64,000 bases of DNA from DMER64 sp964554535 (GTDB lineage: Bacteria > Bacteroidota > Bacteroidia > Bacteroidales > UBA932). Shown one piece after another: positions 26,019 through 34,621 of this stretch. Below the pieces are notes generated by a model. It was given only the letters and a program-made list of their open reading frames with translations, was not told the origin of the DNA and ran no database searches. The first letter of the stretch is position 1, and every line of letters begins with the position of its first letter. The stretch covers positions 1 to 64,000 of the forward strand of contig CAZKPB010000002.1 in assembly GCA_964554535.1 (NCBI GenBank). The letters run 5' to 3'. The position numbers and the translations under genes are program-made.

Positions 26019-26972
26019 TTATTTGATAATCAATGTGTCTGATTGTTCGTCCATTTTATATTTGAAATGGGTCACACGTTGCATGTTCTTTAAGGCGTAT
26101 TCCAGACCGTCCTGCTGGCGGAACTTGCCGCTCAGGCGAAAATGCGCCAGAGCGCTGTTTTCTATACGGATGGGAACTCCGTAATAGAGTTGCAATTTGT
26201 CAATGATTTGGGCAAAGGTACAGTCATCAAAGGCATAGATGCCTTCTTTCCAGCGCAGGAAAGAGGTATCGGTGAAGGTCGAGGCAAGCAACTCGCCGTC
26301 AGATATAGACGCCTCCTGGGAAGGTTCCAGATGCAGGGCAATGTCCTTGTGGGCCGGGTCGTAGATTTTGACGGCGCCTTCCACCAGGGACGTTTTGAAA
26401 AGCGGACTGTCTTTGTAGGCCAGTACGTTGAATTCGGTGCCCAAGACTTCAATATCGTATTTGTCGGTTGAAACCACAAACGGATGTCTCTTGTCCGGAG
26501 CCACGTCAAAATAGGCTTCTCCGTCCAGTTCCACCCGACGGGCGTCTTTATCAAAATGTTTGGGATACTGCAGGGTGGAATTGCTGTTGAGCCATACCTG
26601 GGTGCCGTCCTGCAGGGTAATGGATATGCGCTGGCCGGCAAGTGCGGTAAGGGTGACCGTGTTGGCGTCGTCATCGGCAAAAAGTCCGTGGGAAGTATGC
26701 GCCAGACCCCAGGTGGAGAGCGCCACCACTACAGCGGCAGCCGCGTAGCGCAGTATGCGGCGGGAAACCACAGTAAGCGGATGTTTGCGACGTGTCGGGG
26801 CGGAAGCGTCTTGTACGGTGCCGGCCGGCAACAGGCCGGTGAGCGAGGCGTAGGCCTGCATCTCTATAAACTCCTGCTGCAGTGCGGGGTCTTTGTCCAG
26901 CTCGTTAAAAAGAACCTCTTTTTCAAGCGGGGTGATGGTTTGGTTGAAATATTTATGGAAAAGAGGATGCAT
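26019..26972 (-). CDS. FecR-family anti-sigma factor
   Basis: 317 residues. The N-terminal cytoplasmic part (about 1-80: a helical sigma-binding region ending in a basic RRKHPLTVVSRR stretch) is followed by one transmembrane helix (about 82-100) and the periplasmic FecR domain (about 115-215: ISLTLQDGTQVWLNSNSTL-type beta core, VELDGEAYFDVA). A C-terminal DUF4974-like domain (about 245-317: TFAQIIDKLQLYYGVPI) completes it. It would hold the adjacent ECF sigma factor until a periplasmic signal arrives, usually from an STN domain. It starts 34 bases after the sigma gene. The downstream gene encodes the STN partner. Confidence 0.93.
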   Translation of the reverse strand: MHPLFHKYFNQTITPLEKEVLFNELDKDPALQQEFIEMQAYASLTGLLPAGTVQDASAPTRRKHPLTVVSRRILRYAAAAVVVALSTWGLAHTSHGLFADDDANTVTLTALAGQRISITLQDGTQVWLNSNSTLQYPKHFDKDARRVELDGEAYFDVAPDKRHPFVVSTDKYDIEVLGTEFNVLAYKDSPLFKTSLVEGAVKIYDPAHKDIALHLEPSQEASISDGELLASTFTDTSFLRWKEGIYAFDDCTFAQIIDKLQLYYGVPIRIENSALAHFRLSGKFRQQDGLEYALKNMQRVTHFKYKMDEQSDTLIIK

Positions 26973-27006
26973 TGTATTTGGGTGTTAGTACTCATATAAC
27001 GTATTG

Positions 27007-27504
27007 CTACGCTTTTACCACCAAATACTGTTGCAATTCTTTTTTAAGTTTTTTGAGGGCAATGGCTATCTGATTCTCCACGGTGTTCACGGAAAGACCT
27101 AATTCAGAGGCGATTTCTTTATATTTTTTACCTTCCAGACGGCTTTTTAGAAAGACCTTGCGGCATTGGTCGGGTAGCCGGTCCACGGCTTCCTGTACCC
27201 GTTGTTCCAAATCCAGTTGGGGGTCAAACGACCGGTCCAGGTATTCCAACGAAGCCAATTTATAGGAGAGTTCCCGGTTGTATTTTTCCGTTACCATCCG
27301 ATGACGCAGGTAGTCAATACATTTTGTTTTGACCAGCGTATAGAGCAGCGGCAGGGTAATTTCCCAACTTTCCCGTTTTTCCCAGGCAGTGATAAAGACA
27401 TCCTGTACCAGACTCTCCGCTTCCGGTTCAGAACCGGTGTATTGCTTTGCAAAACGGCAGAGACGGGCAAAAAATAACAGATATGTTTTATCAAACTCTT
27501 CCAT
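27007..27504 (-). CDS. ECF RNA polymerase sigma factor
   Basis: 165 residues. Region 2 (about 10-75) includes the core-binding AESLVQDVFITAWEKRES motif. Region 4 (about 105-160) has LPDQCRKVFLKSRLEGKKYK and the recognition helix LGLSVNTVENQIAIALKKLK. Pairing with a downstream FecR protein marks it as the Bacteroidota iron-starvation/polysaccharide type (ECF10-like). It lies 12 bases after the LytTR gene and 34 before fecR, so the three are probably one transcript. The target promoter is not identifiable in the window. Confidence 0.94.
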   Translation of the reverse strand: MEEFDKTYLLFFARLCRFAKQYTGSEPEAESLVQDVFITAWEKRESWEITLPLLYTLVKTKCIDYLRHRMVTEKYNRELSYKLASLEYLDRSFDPQLDLEQRVQEAVDRLPDQCRKVFLKSRLEGKKYKEIASELGLSVNTVENQIAIALKKLKKELQQYLVVKA

Positions 27505-27516
27505 ACAACTATATAG

Positions 27517-28368
27517 TTACATAAGGGAGGCAAACCATTCGGTGATGTGCTCGCCGTAACTTTTGGATACGGGGATGTCGGGAATGCGGTCCACCCCGAA
27601 ATCCAGCAGGATTCCTTCTTTGGTCCGTTTGGCTACCTTTACCTGGTCCAGATTGACCATAAACGAGCGGTGGCAGCGGACTATATGGGTATTGGCAAAA
27701 CGTTCTTCCATGGTTTTGAGCGTGTTGCGCAACAGAAACTTGCTGACTCCCGATTTGCTCATATACCAGACAGACACGTAATTGTCAGATGATTCCATAT
27801 ACAGCAGGTGGTCCTTTTTAATGGACAGCCGCAATTCGTTCTTGTCGTCGTAGAACGCCAGAATGTCGTTTTTGGGGGCTTCGGCAGACTCGGCTGCCGG
27901 ATGGTTTTTTTGCAGGTCCAGAATCTGTCGCGCCCGCTCCTGCCAGGAGAAGAACAATATGGAAATGGTGTAGGGGAGCAGCAGGATGAGGGCCGTTTTG
28001 CCGATGGCCGAGCGGTAGATGGTCCAATAGTCGCGCTGGTCACCCAATGTATAGGCAAACAAGGTATACAACGCCGACATGCAAATAATCTCAAAGGCTA
28101 TCCACAAGGCAAATTGCCAATAGGTCAACGTGTGTTTTTGGGTAAAATAATACATTACCATACGACTGACCACCACTACCAGCATACCGGTAAGGGTAAG
28201 CAGGCTGGCGTAAAGGAAATATTTGAAATCGGTGAGGTCGGGATACCAGAGTCTGGAATTGAACGGTTGGTACACGTTGATGAATACCAACGCAAACAGT
28301 GAGGTAAACACAACCAGCAACACAATGTTGTTCTTCCGGTAAATATAAGGTGGTATTTTTTCCAGCAT
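27517..28368 (-). CDS. Membrane-bound LytTR-type regulator leading the sigma/FecR cluster
   Basis: 283 residues from the ATG at 28368; an in-frame upstream ATG at 28479 would run through the promoter region and adds an unrelated leader. About four transmembrane helices (about residues 13-30, 45-67, 85-105 and 120-142) precede a short linker and a LytTR DNA-binding domain (about 185-283, with FANTHIVRCHRSFMVNLDQV). There is no receiver domain. A regulator of this type directly upstream of an ECF sigma/FecR pair is unusual and suggests two-level control of the cluster. Its -7 box (TATCTTTG, 28375-28382) ends 6 bases before the ATG. Confidence 0.83.
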   Translation of the reverse strand: MLEKIPPYIYRKNNIVLLVVFTSLFALVFINVYQPFNSRLWYPDLTDFKYFLYASLLTLTGMLVVVVSRMVMYYFTQKHTLTYWQFALWIAFEIICMSALYTLFAYTLGDQRDYWTIYRSAIGKTALILLLPYTISILFFSWQERARQILDLQKNHPAAESAEAPKNDILAFYDDKNELRLSIKKDHLLYMESSDNYVSVWYMSKSGVSKFLLRNTLKTMEERFANTHIVRCHRSFMVNLDQVKVAKRTKEGILLDFGVDRIPDIPVSKSYGEHITEWFASLM

Positions 28369-28374
28369 AGTAGG

Positions 28375-28382
28375 CAAAGATA
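28375..28382 (-). promoter_or_regulatory. -7 box (TATCTTTG) of the LytTR/sigma/fecR unit
   Basis: Perfect TAnnTTTG match on the minus strand, 6 bases from the ATG at 28368, implying a near-leaderless transcript. No clear -33 box is seen. Confidence 0.45.
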
Positions 28383-28490
28383 TAGAAGTTTTCTCGTATG
28401 GTTTATCCCTGATGGAAGTTTTCTGTCCCACAGAAAGACTATCCGTCCCACTTTCTTGGCCGCTCGGGCGGTGTAACATTTCTTTGCACC

Positions 28491-29651
28491 GTGAATTTAG
28501 ATGAACATACTAAAAGGCTTGCAGCCCGGTTCTCGCTCCAGCAGCGGGTGACTCTTGAGGACAGTTCCCTTGAGGTGATTCCCTATCTTTTTGAGCAGGA
28601 AATCGGGCGCACGGACATAGAGCAGTTTCAGAAAAACATGCCCGTGTCTCAGTTATGCTCGGACAACGACAGCAGTGTGGGAGAAAACCGTAATTTTACC
28701 TATACCGTGTTTGTTCCCGAAGGATGTAAACGGGCGCACAAGGCCGTCTTGCTGCTTCACGGATTGAACGAGAGAAGTTGGGACAAGTACCTGCCTTGGG
28801 CCGAGGATCTGGCTCTCAGTTGCGGGTGTCCGGTCATTTTGTTTCCCATTGCGTTTCACATGAACCGCACCCCGGCCGTTTGGAATCAGGCACGCTGGCT
28901 TTTGCAGTGGGCGAACCGACGCAAACAGGAAATAATGAATTTGTGCAACGCCTCGTTCTTCAACGTGGCCCTAAGCTCAAGACTTACCCAGAGTCCCTTG
29001 CGGTTCTATGTATCCGGAAGGGAATCGGCCTTCAATATATGGCAGCTGGTGGCACAGATGAAACAGGGACAACATCCGCTGTTTGCCCCTGACTGCCGGG
29101 TGGATCTCTTTGCCTATTCCATCGGGGCCATGCTTTCCCAGATATTGCTCATAGCCAATCCGGCCCATTTGTTTGACGACAGCAAGTTGTTCATGTTCTG
29201 CGGTGGCTCCATTTTTGAAAAAATGAACGGGAACGCCAAGGATATCATTGACCAGCAGGCCAGCGACTCCATCAAAGAGTATTACCTCAATACGTTTGTT
29301 CACGACAAATACTATCAGCCCAATAACACACTTTTTGCCAACGATTCCATAGAAACGGCGTTCAAGTGGATGATTGACCCTTATCTTTTTTCCGCGCAGC
29401 GGGAAGCTTTCTTTTGCGGCAACAAGAATAGGATTCATGCCGTCACGCTCAAAAAGGACAGTGTCATTCCCACTCTGGGAGTACGGGAAGCGTTGGGCCC
29501 CTGCGCCTGTGCCTCCATGCTGGAAGAATTGGACTTTCCTTTTGACTATACGCACCAAATCCCCTTCCCTTCAAACAAAAACATACCTTCTGCGGAGCTA
29601 TACGGGAGCTTTCGCCGGGTGTTTGACAGGGCGGGGGAATTTTTAAATTAA
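28491..29651 (+). CDS. DUF6051-family alpha/beta hydrolase-like protein
   Basis: 386 residues with a GTG start. An alpha/beta-hydrolase core is visible: AVLLLHGLNERSWDKYLPWA (about 85-104, oxyanion-loop HG), ILFPIAFHMNR (about 117-127) and a nucleophile-elbow-like FAYSIGAMLSQILL (Ser about residue 207). Late His residues (e.g. in DYTHQIPFPSNK) could complete the triad. The HGLNERSWDKY block is typical of DUF6051 proteins, whose substrate is unknown. It has no signal peptide. A promoter TTGG (28456-28459), N19, TTTCTTTG (28479-28486) ends 4 bases before the GTG. The stop overlaps aroQ by 4 bases on the opposite strand. Confidence 0.75.
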   Translation: MNLDEHTKRLAARFSLQQRVTLEDSSLEVIPYLFEQEIGRTDIEQFQKNMPVSQLCSDNDSSVGENRNFTYTVFVPEGCKRAHKAVLLLHGLNERSWDKYLPWAEDLALSCGCPVILFPIAFHMNRTPAVWNQARWLLQWANRRKQEIMNLCNASFFNVALSSRLTQSPLRFYVSGRESAFNIWQLVAQMKQGQHPLFAPDCRVDLFAYSIGAMLSQILLIANPAHLFDDSKLFMFCGGSIFEKMNGNAKDIIDQQASDSIKEYYLNTFVHDKYYQPNNTLFANDSIETAFKWMIDPYLFSAQREAFFCGNKNRIHAVTLKKDSVIPTLGVREALGPCACASMLEELDFPFDYTHQIPFPSNKNIPSAELYGSFRRVFDRAGEFLN

Positions 29652-30079
29652 TTAAAATTGCCGGCCAGAAATTCCAGCGCCAGCCGGTATCCGTCAAACC
29701 CTTCCCCGCAGATGTTTTTTTGGGCATACAGACTTATGTAGTCCGTCTGACGGAACGGTTCTCTTTTTGTCAAATCACTCAGATGAACATTTACGGTGGG
29801 CAAATTCACCGCCCTGAGGGCGTCCAGCAGGGCGATGCTGGTGTGCGAATAGGCTGCTGCATTGACTACCAGCGCATCAAAGACACCGTAAGCCTTTTGA
29901 ATACTTGTCACCAACCGGCCTTCACTGTTGGACTGGATAAGGCTCACTTCTATTCCCAGATTTGTGGCGCATTGGCGGATGTAGTCTTCTAAGTCGGCGT
30001 AGGTGCGTATGCCGTACCATTGCGGTTCGCGCTGCCCCAACAGATTCAGGTTGGGGCCGTTAATCACTAATATTTTCAT
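29648..30079 (-). CDS. aroQ: 3-dehydroquinate dehydratase, type II
   Basis: 143 residues, the standard type II size. Signatures are ILVINGPNLNLLGQREPQ with the catalytic Tyr in the following WYG (about residue 22), IQSNSEG (about 48-54), NAAAYSHTSIALLDAL (about 74-89) and VHLSDLTKREPFR (about 98-110). It converts 3-dehydroquinate to 3-dehydroshikimate in the cytoplasm. It is the last gene of the aro unit, overlapping the aroE-aroK stop by 4 bases (ATGA). Confidence 0.96.
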   Translation of the reverse strand: MKILVINGPNLNLLGQREPQWYGIRTYADLEDYIRQCATNLGIEVSLIQSNSEGRLVTSIQKAYGVFDALVVNAAAYSHTSIALLDALRAVNLPTVNVHLSDLTKREPFRQTDYISLYAQKNICGEGFDGYRLALEFLAGNFN

Positions 30080-31350
30080 AAGACAAGATTTTTCAACAAA
30101 TCAAATAGGGTATCCACGCAATCTCCCAAAGTCCCGTTGTTGTCTACCGTCCACCGCGCGTAGCGCCGGTACAGCGGATGACGTTGCGCATACAACTGGG
30201 CAAGGGCTTGTGTACCGGCGCTGAGCGGCCTGCCGTCAACGGCCAGTCGGTCAGTGGAACGCTCTATGTAGATGACCACTCCGTTTTGCGCCACGGCGTG
30301 CAGGCTTGTTTCATCGGTCACCAGGCCGCCTCCGGTGGCAATTACGGTACCCGACAGGCGGCCGGCATGTTGCGCCAGTGCCCGTTCCTTTTCCCTGAAC
30401 CATTCCGTGCCGTGGGTTTTTAGCAATGTCCCGGCACTGCAGCCGAATTCTTTTTCCAGCTCCAGGTCCGTGTCCAAAAAAGCCAGACCCGTCTTGCGGG
30501 CCAAGGCTTGTCCCACCACCGTCTTGCCGCAACCGGGCATCCCCGTCAGCACCACATTACCCACTTGACGCCACAACCGTTTACGTGCCGAGGCAATATC
30601 CGCTCCAAGTGATTTCAGCATCATGGAAAGCGGCACCGTTTGTCCGGCCGAGGTGTCCAGAAACAAGTTGCGGGTCAGTACCGCTTGTGCCACCAGCATA
30701 TCCAGACCGCAGGCGGTGCGAAGCCCGGCCTGCAGGGAGCGCAGGGCAAGTTCCGTGTAGATGGGGTTGGGAATGACATCCAGCACCCCTTCCAGATGCG
30801 GAAAAAGGGTAGGGTCCACCAAGGAAGTGCCCATAGTGGGAAACATTCCCACCGGGGTGGTATTGATCAGCACCTGGGCGTGAGAGGCTTCCCTATAGAT
30901 ATTTGAGTAATTGACCGGCGAGGTGCGGCCGGCACAGGTGACCGAAGCCGCCCCCAGGGCGTCGCATACCGCCGTGGCTGTGAGCGAGGTGCCTCCCGTA
31001 CCCAGAATGAGCACGTGACGTCCTGCAAGGGAAATTTCCGTCTGTTCCAGCGCGTAACACATACCTCCAAAGTCGGTGTTGTAACCGGTCAGGATACCGT
31101 TTCGGTTCACCACCGTATTCACGGCTCCAATCCTTGCGGCGGCGGGGTCCACCCGGTCCAGCAGCGGAAGGAGGTATTGTTTGTAGGGAATGGTAACATT
31201 GTAACCGGCCCATGCTTTGCGAGCTACCCAGGCGGGCAGTTCTTCCTGCGTCAGTTCAAGGGCACGGTAGTCATAGCCAAAATCTTTGTGAATCAGCGGA
31301 GAATAGCTGTGTGCCAGTTTTTGGCCAATGATACCATATTGTTTTTCCAT
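30076..31350 (-). CDS. Fused shikimate dehydrogenase-shikimate kinase
   Basis: 424 residues. The N-terminal 245 are AroE: SYSPLIHKDFG, the catalytic Lys in GYNVTIPYK (about 50-58), GYNTDFGG (about 88-95), the NADP loop ILGTGGTSLTA (about 114-124) and INTTPVGMFP. Residues about 262-424 are AroK: P-loop GMPGCGKTVVG (about 268-278), DTDLELE, WFREKE, ATGGGLV and the lid RPLS. Both active sites look complete, so one polypeptide would convert dehydroshikimate through shikimate to shikimate 3-phosphate. In most Bacteroidales these are separate genes. It lies 3 bases after aroC and overlaps aroQ by 4 bases. Confidence 0.93.
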   Translation of the reverse strand: MEKQYGIIGQKLAHSYSPLIHKDFGYDYRALELTQEELPAWVARKAWAGYNVTIPYKQYLLPLLDRVDPAAARIGAVNTVVNRNGILTGYNTDFGGMCYALEQTEISLAGRHVLILGTGGTSLTATAVCDALGAASVTCAGRTSPVNYSNIYREASHAQVLINTTPVGMFPTMGTSLVDPTLFPHLEGVLDVIPNPIYTELALRSLQAGLRTACGLDMLVAQAVLTRNLFLDTSAGQTVPLSMMLKSLGADIASARKRLWRQVGNVVLTGMPGCGKTVVGQALARKTGLAFLDTDLELEKEFGCSAGTLLKTHGTEWFREKERALAQHAGRLSGTVIATGGGLVTDETSLHAVAQNGVVIYIERSTDRLAVDGRPLSAGTQALAQLYAQRHPLYRRYARWTVDNNGTLGDCVDTLFDLLKNLVL

Positions 31351-31353
31351 AAG

Positions 31354-32358
31354 TCAGAGACTCAGTTTGCTGTCCAGCAATCCCAGCGCTACGGCGGCTT
31401 CCACGCAAACAGCTGCCCGAGGCACAATGCAGCAGTCGTGGCGTCCCTGCAGGGCAAGGGTGGCTGCAGTTTTATGGTCCATGTCCACACTTTCCTGCTC
31501 CGTTCCAATGGATGGGGTGGGCTTAATGACTACGCGCAATGTGACGGGCATCCCGTTGGAAATGCCCCCGTTGATACCGCCGCAGTGGTTGGTGCGGGTA
31601 CGGACGGTGTCCCCGTCAAGATAGAAGGCGTCGTTGGCCCGGTTTCCCGTCAGACTTCCCAGAGCAAAGCCGCTGCCAAACTCCACTCCTTTTACGGCCG
31701 GAATGCCAAAAAGCAGCTTGGCCAGTGTTCCCTCCAGGGAATCAAACATCGGATTGCCCCAGCCGGCCGGTACGCCGGTCGCGGTACATTCAATGATTCC
31801 GCCCACGGAATCTTTATGTGCGTGGGCGCGGGCTATCTGCGAGAGCATTTCTTCCGTGAATCCGTCCCCGGCGGCTTCTCCAATCCGTACTATTTTGGAA
31901 GTCACCGTGACTCCCCACCGTTCCAGAATCTGCACGGCAATTCCGCCGGCGGCACAGAGCGGTGCGGTAAGTCGTCCCGAGAAATGACCTCCGCCGCGGC
32001 GGTCTTCAAATCCGTGGTAACGGAGGTGTGCCGCATAATCCGCGTGGGAGGGCCGGGGAATGAGAACGTCTTCCGGATAGTCGCTGCTGCGTACGTCACG
32101 GTTGGCAATGGAAAGGCAAAGCGGTGCTCCGCAGGTGGTGCCGTTGACCATGCCGGAAAGAATTTGGGGCACGTCTTCTTCATGCCGGGCCGTGGCATAG
32201 GGATTGACCCGGGCGCTGCGGCGTTCCATAAATTGTTGCAGCCGCTCGGTGTCTATGCGTTCTCCGGCGGGAAGCCCGTCAATGACCACCCCGACGGCAC
32301 TTCCGTGAGATTGGCCCCAAAGGCTTATTTTCAACTGATTACCAATTATTGAAGACAT
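31354..32358 (-). CDS. aroC: Chorismate synthase
   Basis: 334 residues, slightly shorter than the E. coli enzyme. Family signatures are present: GNQLKISLWGQSHGSAVGVVI at the start (first active-site His, one residue short of the full block quoted here), SGMVNGTTCGAPL, RPSHADYAAHLRYHGFEDRRGGGHFSGR-type flavin site (quoted only by key residues R-P-S-H-A-D and F-S-G-R), and GGINGGISNGMPV. It makes chorismate from EPSP using reduced FMN. Its start overlaps the aroB 3' end by 20 bases and the next gene begins 3 bases after its stop. Confidence 0.96.
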   Translation of the reverse strand: MSSIIGNQLKISLWGQSHGSAVGVVIDGLPAGERIDTERLQQFMERRSARVNPYATARHEEDVPQILSGMVNGTTCGAPLCLSIANRDVRSSDYPEDVLIPRPSHADYAAHLRYHGFEDRRGGGHFSGRLTAPLCAAGGIAVQILERWGVTVTSKIVRIGEAAGDGFTEEMLSQIARAHAHKDSVGGIIECTATGVPAGWGNPMFDSLEGTLAKLLFGIPAVKGVEFGSGFALGSLTGNRANDAFYLDGDTVRTRTNHCGGINGGISNGMPVTLRVVIKPTPSIGTEQESVDMDHKTAATLALQGRHDCCIVPRAAVCVEAAVALGLLDSKLSL

Positions 32359-33358
32359 ACTTGAATTGAGTTAGGGGAATATCGGTTAGACGGCAATCAC
32401 CAATGCCATGCAGGGTTACCGCGCGCAATACTCCGGTGTGGATTTTTTTGTCCAACCGCAGCGCCTGTTCCATCTGAGCGGGAGAGAAAGGACAGTCGGC
32501 CGGCATATGGTATTGGTCCAGCAATGCGTTGACACTCCGGTAGCCGTCGCGGTCCAGCCATCCCGCCCGCAGGCAGATGCCGGCCATCATCCTGATTCCC
32601 AGCGCCACACACAGACCGTGGGCTATTGTATAGCCCGACAATTGCTCCACGCAATGGCCCAGGGTGTGTCCCAGATTGAGCAGATGGCGCTCTGAACTGT
32701 CTCTGAAGTCGTGTGCTACCAGCGTATTTTTATAGTCGAGGCACAGGGAAATAAACCGTTCTCTGTGAGCGTTCAGTGTGTCCTCGCGTAGGATGTCGTA
32801 AACCTCCCCTCCGCACAGCAGGGCGTATTTGACGGCCTCGCCCATCCCGTTGTGAAATTCTTCCGGGGGCAGGGTGCCCAGTACGGTGGGGTCCACCACA
32901 ATAAGGTCCGGCAGATGAAAGGCTCCCGCCAGATTTTTTCCGCAAGGCAGATTCACCCCGGTTTTGCCTCCGGCACAGGAATCAATGCACGCCAGCAGGG
33001 AGGTGGGCAGTTGTATAAAATAAATCCCACGCATATAAGTAGCAGCGGCAAAACCGGCCAAGTCTCCCGTGACTCCTCCGCCCAGCGCCACCACCGCATC
33101 GGAACGCGAACAGTCGTTTTGTGCCAGAAAATGCAGCAACTGCGTGTATGTGTCCAGATTCTTGTGTTCTTCCCCGTGGGCAAAGACAAAGGTGGCCGTC
33201 CGGTACCCCGCCCGTTCCAGACTCTGACGCACGGTGGCACCGTACAGGGGTTCCACGCGGTCATCGCTCACAATGACCAGCAGACAGGAATCCGGCAGGG
33301 GCCCCAGTAACTCCCCTGTTTGACCAAGTGCCCCGTTTTGAATGACTATGCGGCTCAT
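32339..33358 (-). CDS. aroB: 3-dehydroquinate synthase
   Basis: 339 residues. NAD-binding GGGVTGDLAGFAAATYMRGI (about 93-112) and PTSLLACIDSCAGGKTGVNL (about 117-136) are diagnostic. The metal-binding residues fall in NGMGEAVKYALL (Glu) and the two later His motifs (LNLGHTLGHCVEQL and the YTIAHGLCVALG region). It cyclises DAHP to 3-dehydroquinate. Start and stop overlap its neighbours (4 bases with aroA, 20 with aroC), indicating tight coupling. Confidence 0.96.
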   Translation of the reverse strand: MSRIVIQNGALGQTGELLGPLPDSCLLVIVSDDRVEPLYGATVRQSLERAGYRTATFVFAHGEEHKNLDTYTQLLHFLAQNDCSRSDAVVALGGGVTGDLAGFAAATYMRGIYFIQLPTSLLACIDSCAGGKTGVNLPCGKNLAGAFHLPDLIVVDPTVLGTLPPEEFHNGMGEAVKYALLCGGEVYDILREDTLNAHRERFISLCLDYKNTLVAHDFRDSSERHLLNLGHTLGHCVEQLSGYTIAHGLCVALGIRMMAGICLRAGWLDRDGYRSVNALLDQYHMPADCPFSPAQMEQALRLDKKIHTGVLRAVTLHGIGDCRLTDIPLTQFKYVFNNW

Positions 33359-34617
33359 ATAGCAAAGGTAACGATTCCTCCCAATTTCCGGTAGTGGCTC
33401 ACAAAGTGCGGATAGGACTTTTCCAGGGCCTCCGCGGCTTCTACACTTACCGGCCCCTGGGCCTTAAGGGCAAGCAAGGCTTCCATCATCACCATACGGT
33501 GATCGTCAAAAGAACTCACGCAAGCTCCCGTTGGTTTGCCTCCCGTGAGGCACAGGCAATCCTCTTCCACGCGGTGGGCAATACCCGAGGCACGGAGCAC
33601 TGCGCAAATGGCTTTCAGCCGGTCACTTTCTTTATATCGTAAACGGTTTATCCCTTTAAGCCGGCTGGTTCCCGTGGCACAGGCACAGGCGGCACAGAGC
33701 ACTGGTGCCAGGTCGGGAGTCCGGTCCAGCGATACCTCCACGGCGTGCAGCGGTCCGGCCTGTACCGTAATACTGTCGGCTTCTCGTTTCACTTGCGCCC
33801 CCATTTGCTCCAATAGTGTTACAATGATGCGGTCACCCTGCAGCGAGTCTGCATTCAGTCCCCGGACGCAGACGGGTCCTCCCAGCGCCCCGGCGACCAG
33901 CCAGGCTGCGGCCTGTGACCAGTCTCCTTCCAGCGGCAATGCTTCGGGTGTTCGGTAGCACTGTTTTCCCGCCACTTCGTAGCCGCCTGTCACCGGGACG
34001 ACGTGCACCCCAAAGAGCCGCATCACCTCCAGCGTCATATCAATATATCCGGCCGAGGCCCCCGCCCCGTCCACCTGCAGCAACGAGTTTTCTTCCAGCA
34101 AGGGAAGGGCCAGCAACAGTCCGCTGATGTATTGCGAGCTGAGGCTGCCGTCAATACGGTATTTTCCGGGCCGCAGGCGGCCGGAAACCGTGAGGGGCAG
34201 GGTAGAGGAAGAGAGCGTGGCGCCGTGGGCCGCGAGTACTTGAGCCAGGGGGGCCAGGGGCCTCCGTTCCAACTGAGAGTCTCCCGTAAAGTATCCGCCG
34301 GTGCCCAGGGCCGCCACTACGGGCAACAACATTCGCAGCAGGGTGCCGCTCTGTCCGCAGGGCAGCAGGGGGTTGGTGGCGGGTTGTGCCGGAGGGGTTA
34401 TGCGGGCTTTTGCCTCGGCCATAAATGAGATTTGACAGCCCAGGGCTTCCATGCAGACGCGAGCGGCTTGCAGGTCGCCGCTGTCCATACCGGTGTCAAG
34501 GGTTACGGAACGGTCTGCCAGGGCGCTGCACAGCAGCATGCGGATGGCGTATGATTTGGACGGGACGGCTTGCAGGGAACCTTCCAGGGTGGCGGGGTAA
34601 AAAGTCAGCCGTCTCAT
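33355..34617 (-). CDS. aroA: 3-phosphoshikimate 1-carboxyvinyltransferase (EPSP synthase)
   Basis: 420 residues from the ATG at 34617 (MRRLTFYPATLEGSL); the open frame extends upstream to 34725 inside the transglutaminase gene, but that part is not conserved. Signatures: VPSKSYAIRMLLCSAL (about 18-33), CGQSGTLLRMLLPVVAALG (about 86-104), DGSLSSQYISGLLLALPLL, the RYKESDRLKAI motif (about 325) and the catalytic DDHRMVMMEALL (about 367). It transfers enolpyruvyl from PEP to shikimate 3-phosphate. It begins 4 bases after the transglutaminase stop and heads the five aro genes. Confidence 0.95.
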   Translation of the reverse strand: MRRLTFYPATLEGSLQAVPSKSYAIRMLLCSALADRSVTLDTGMDSGDLQAARVCMEALGCQISFMAEAKARITPPAQPATNPLLPCGQSGTLLRMLLPVVAALGTGGYFTGDSQLERRPLAPLAQVLAAHGATLSSSTLPLTVSGRLRPGKYRIDGSLSSQYISGLLLALPLLEENSLLQVDGAGASAGYIDMTLEVMRLFGVHVVPVTGGYEVAGKQCYRTPEALPLEGDWSQAAAWLVAGALGGPVCVRGLNADSLQGDRIIVTLLEQMGAQVKREADSITVQAGPLHAVEVSLDRTPDLAPVLCAACACATGTSRLKGINRLRYKESDRLKAICAVLRASGIAHRVEEDCLCLTGGKPTGACVSSFDDHRMVMMEALLALKAQGPVSVEAAEALEKSYPHFVSHYRKLGGIVTFAI

Positions 34618-34621
34618 AGGG

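Noticed and set aside
31015..32352. Long 445-residue plus-strand open frame opposite aroC
   Set aside because: It is antisense to the conserved aroC and aroE-aroK genes and has no recognisable domain.
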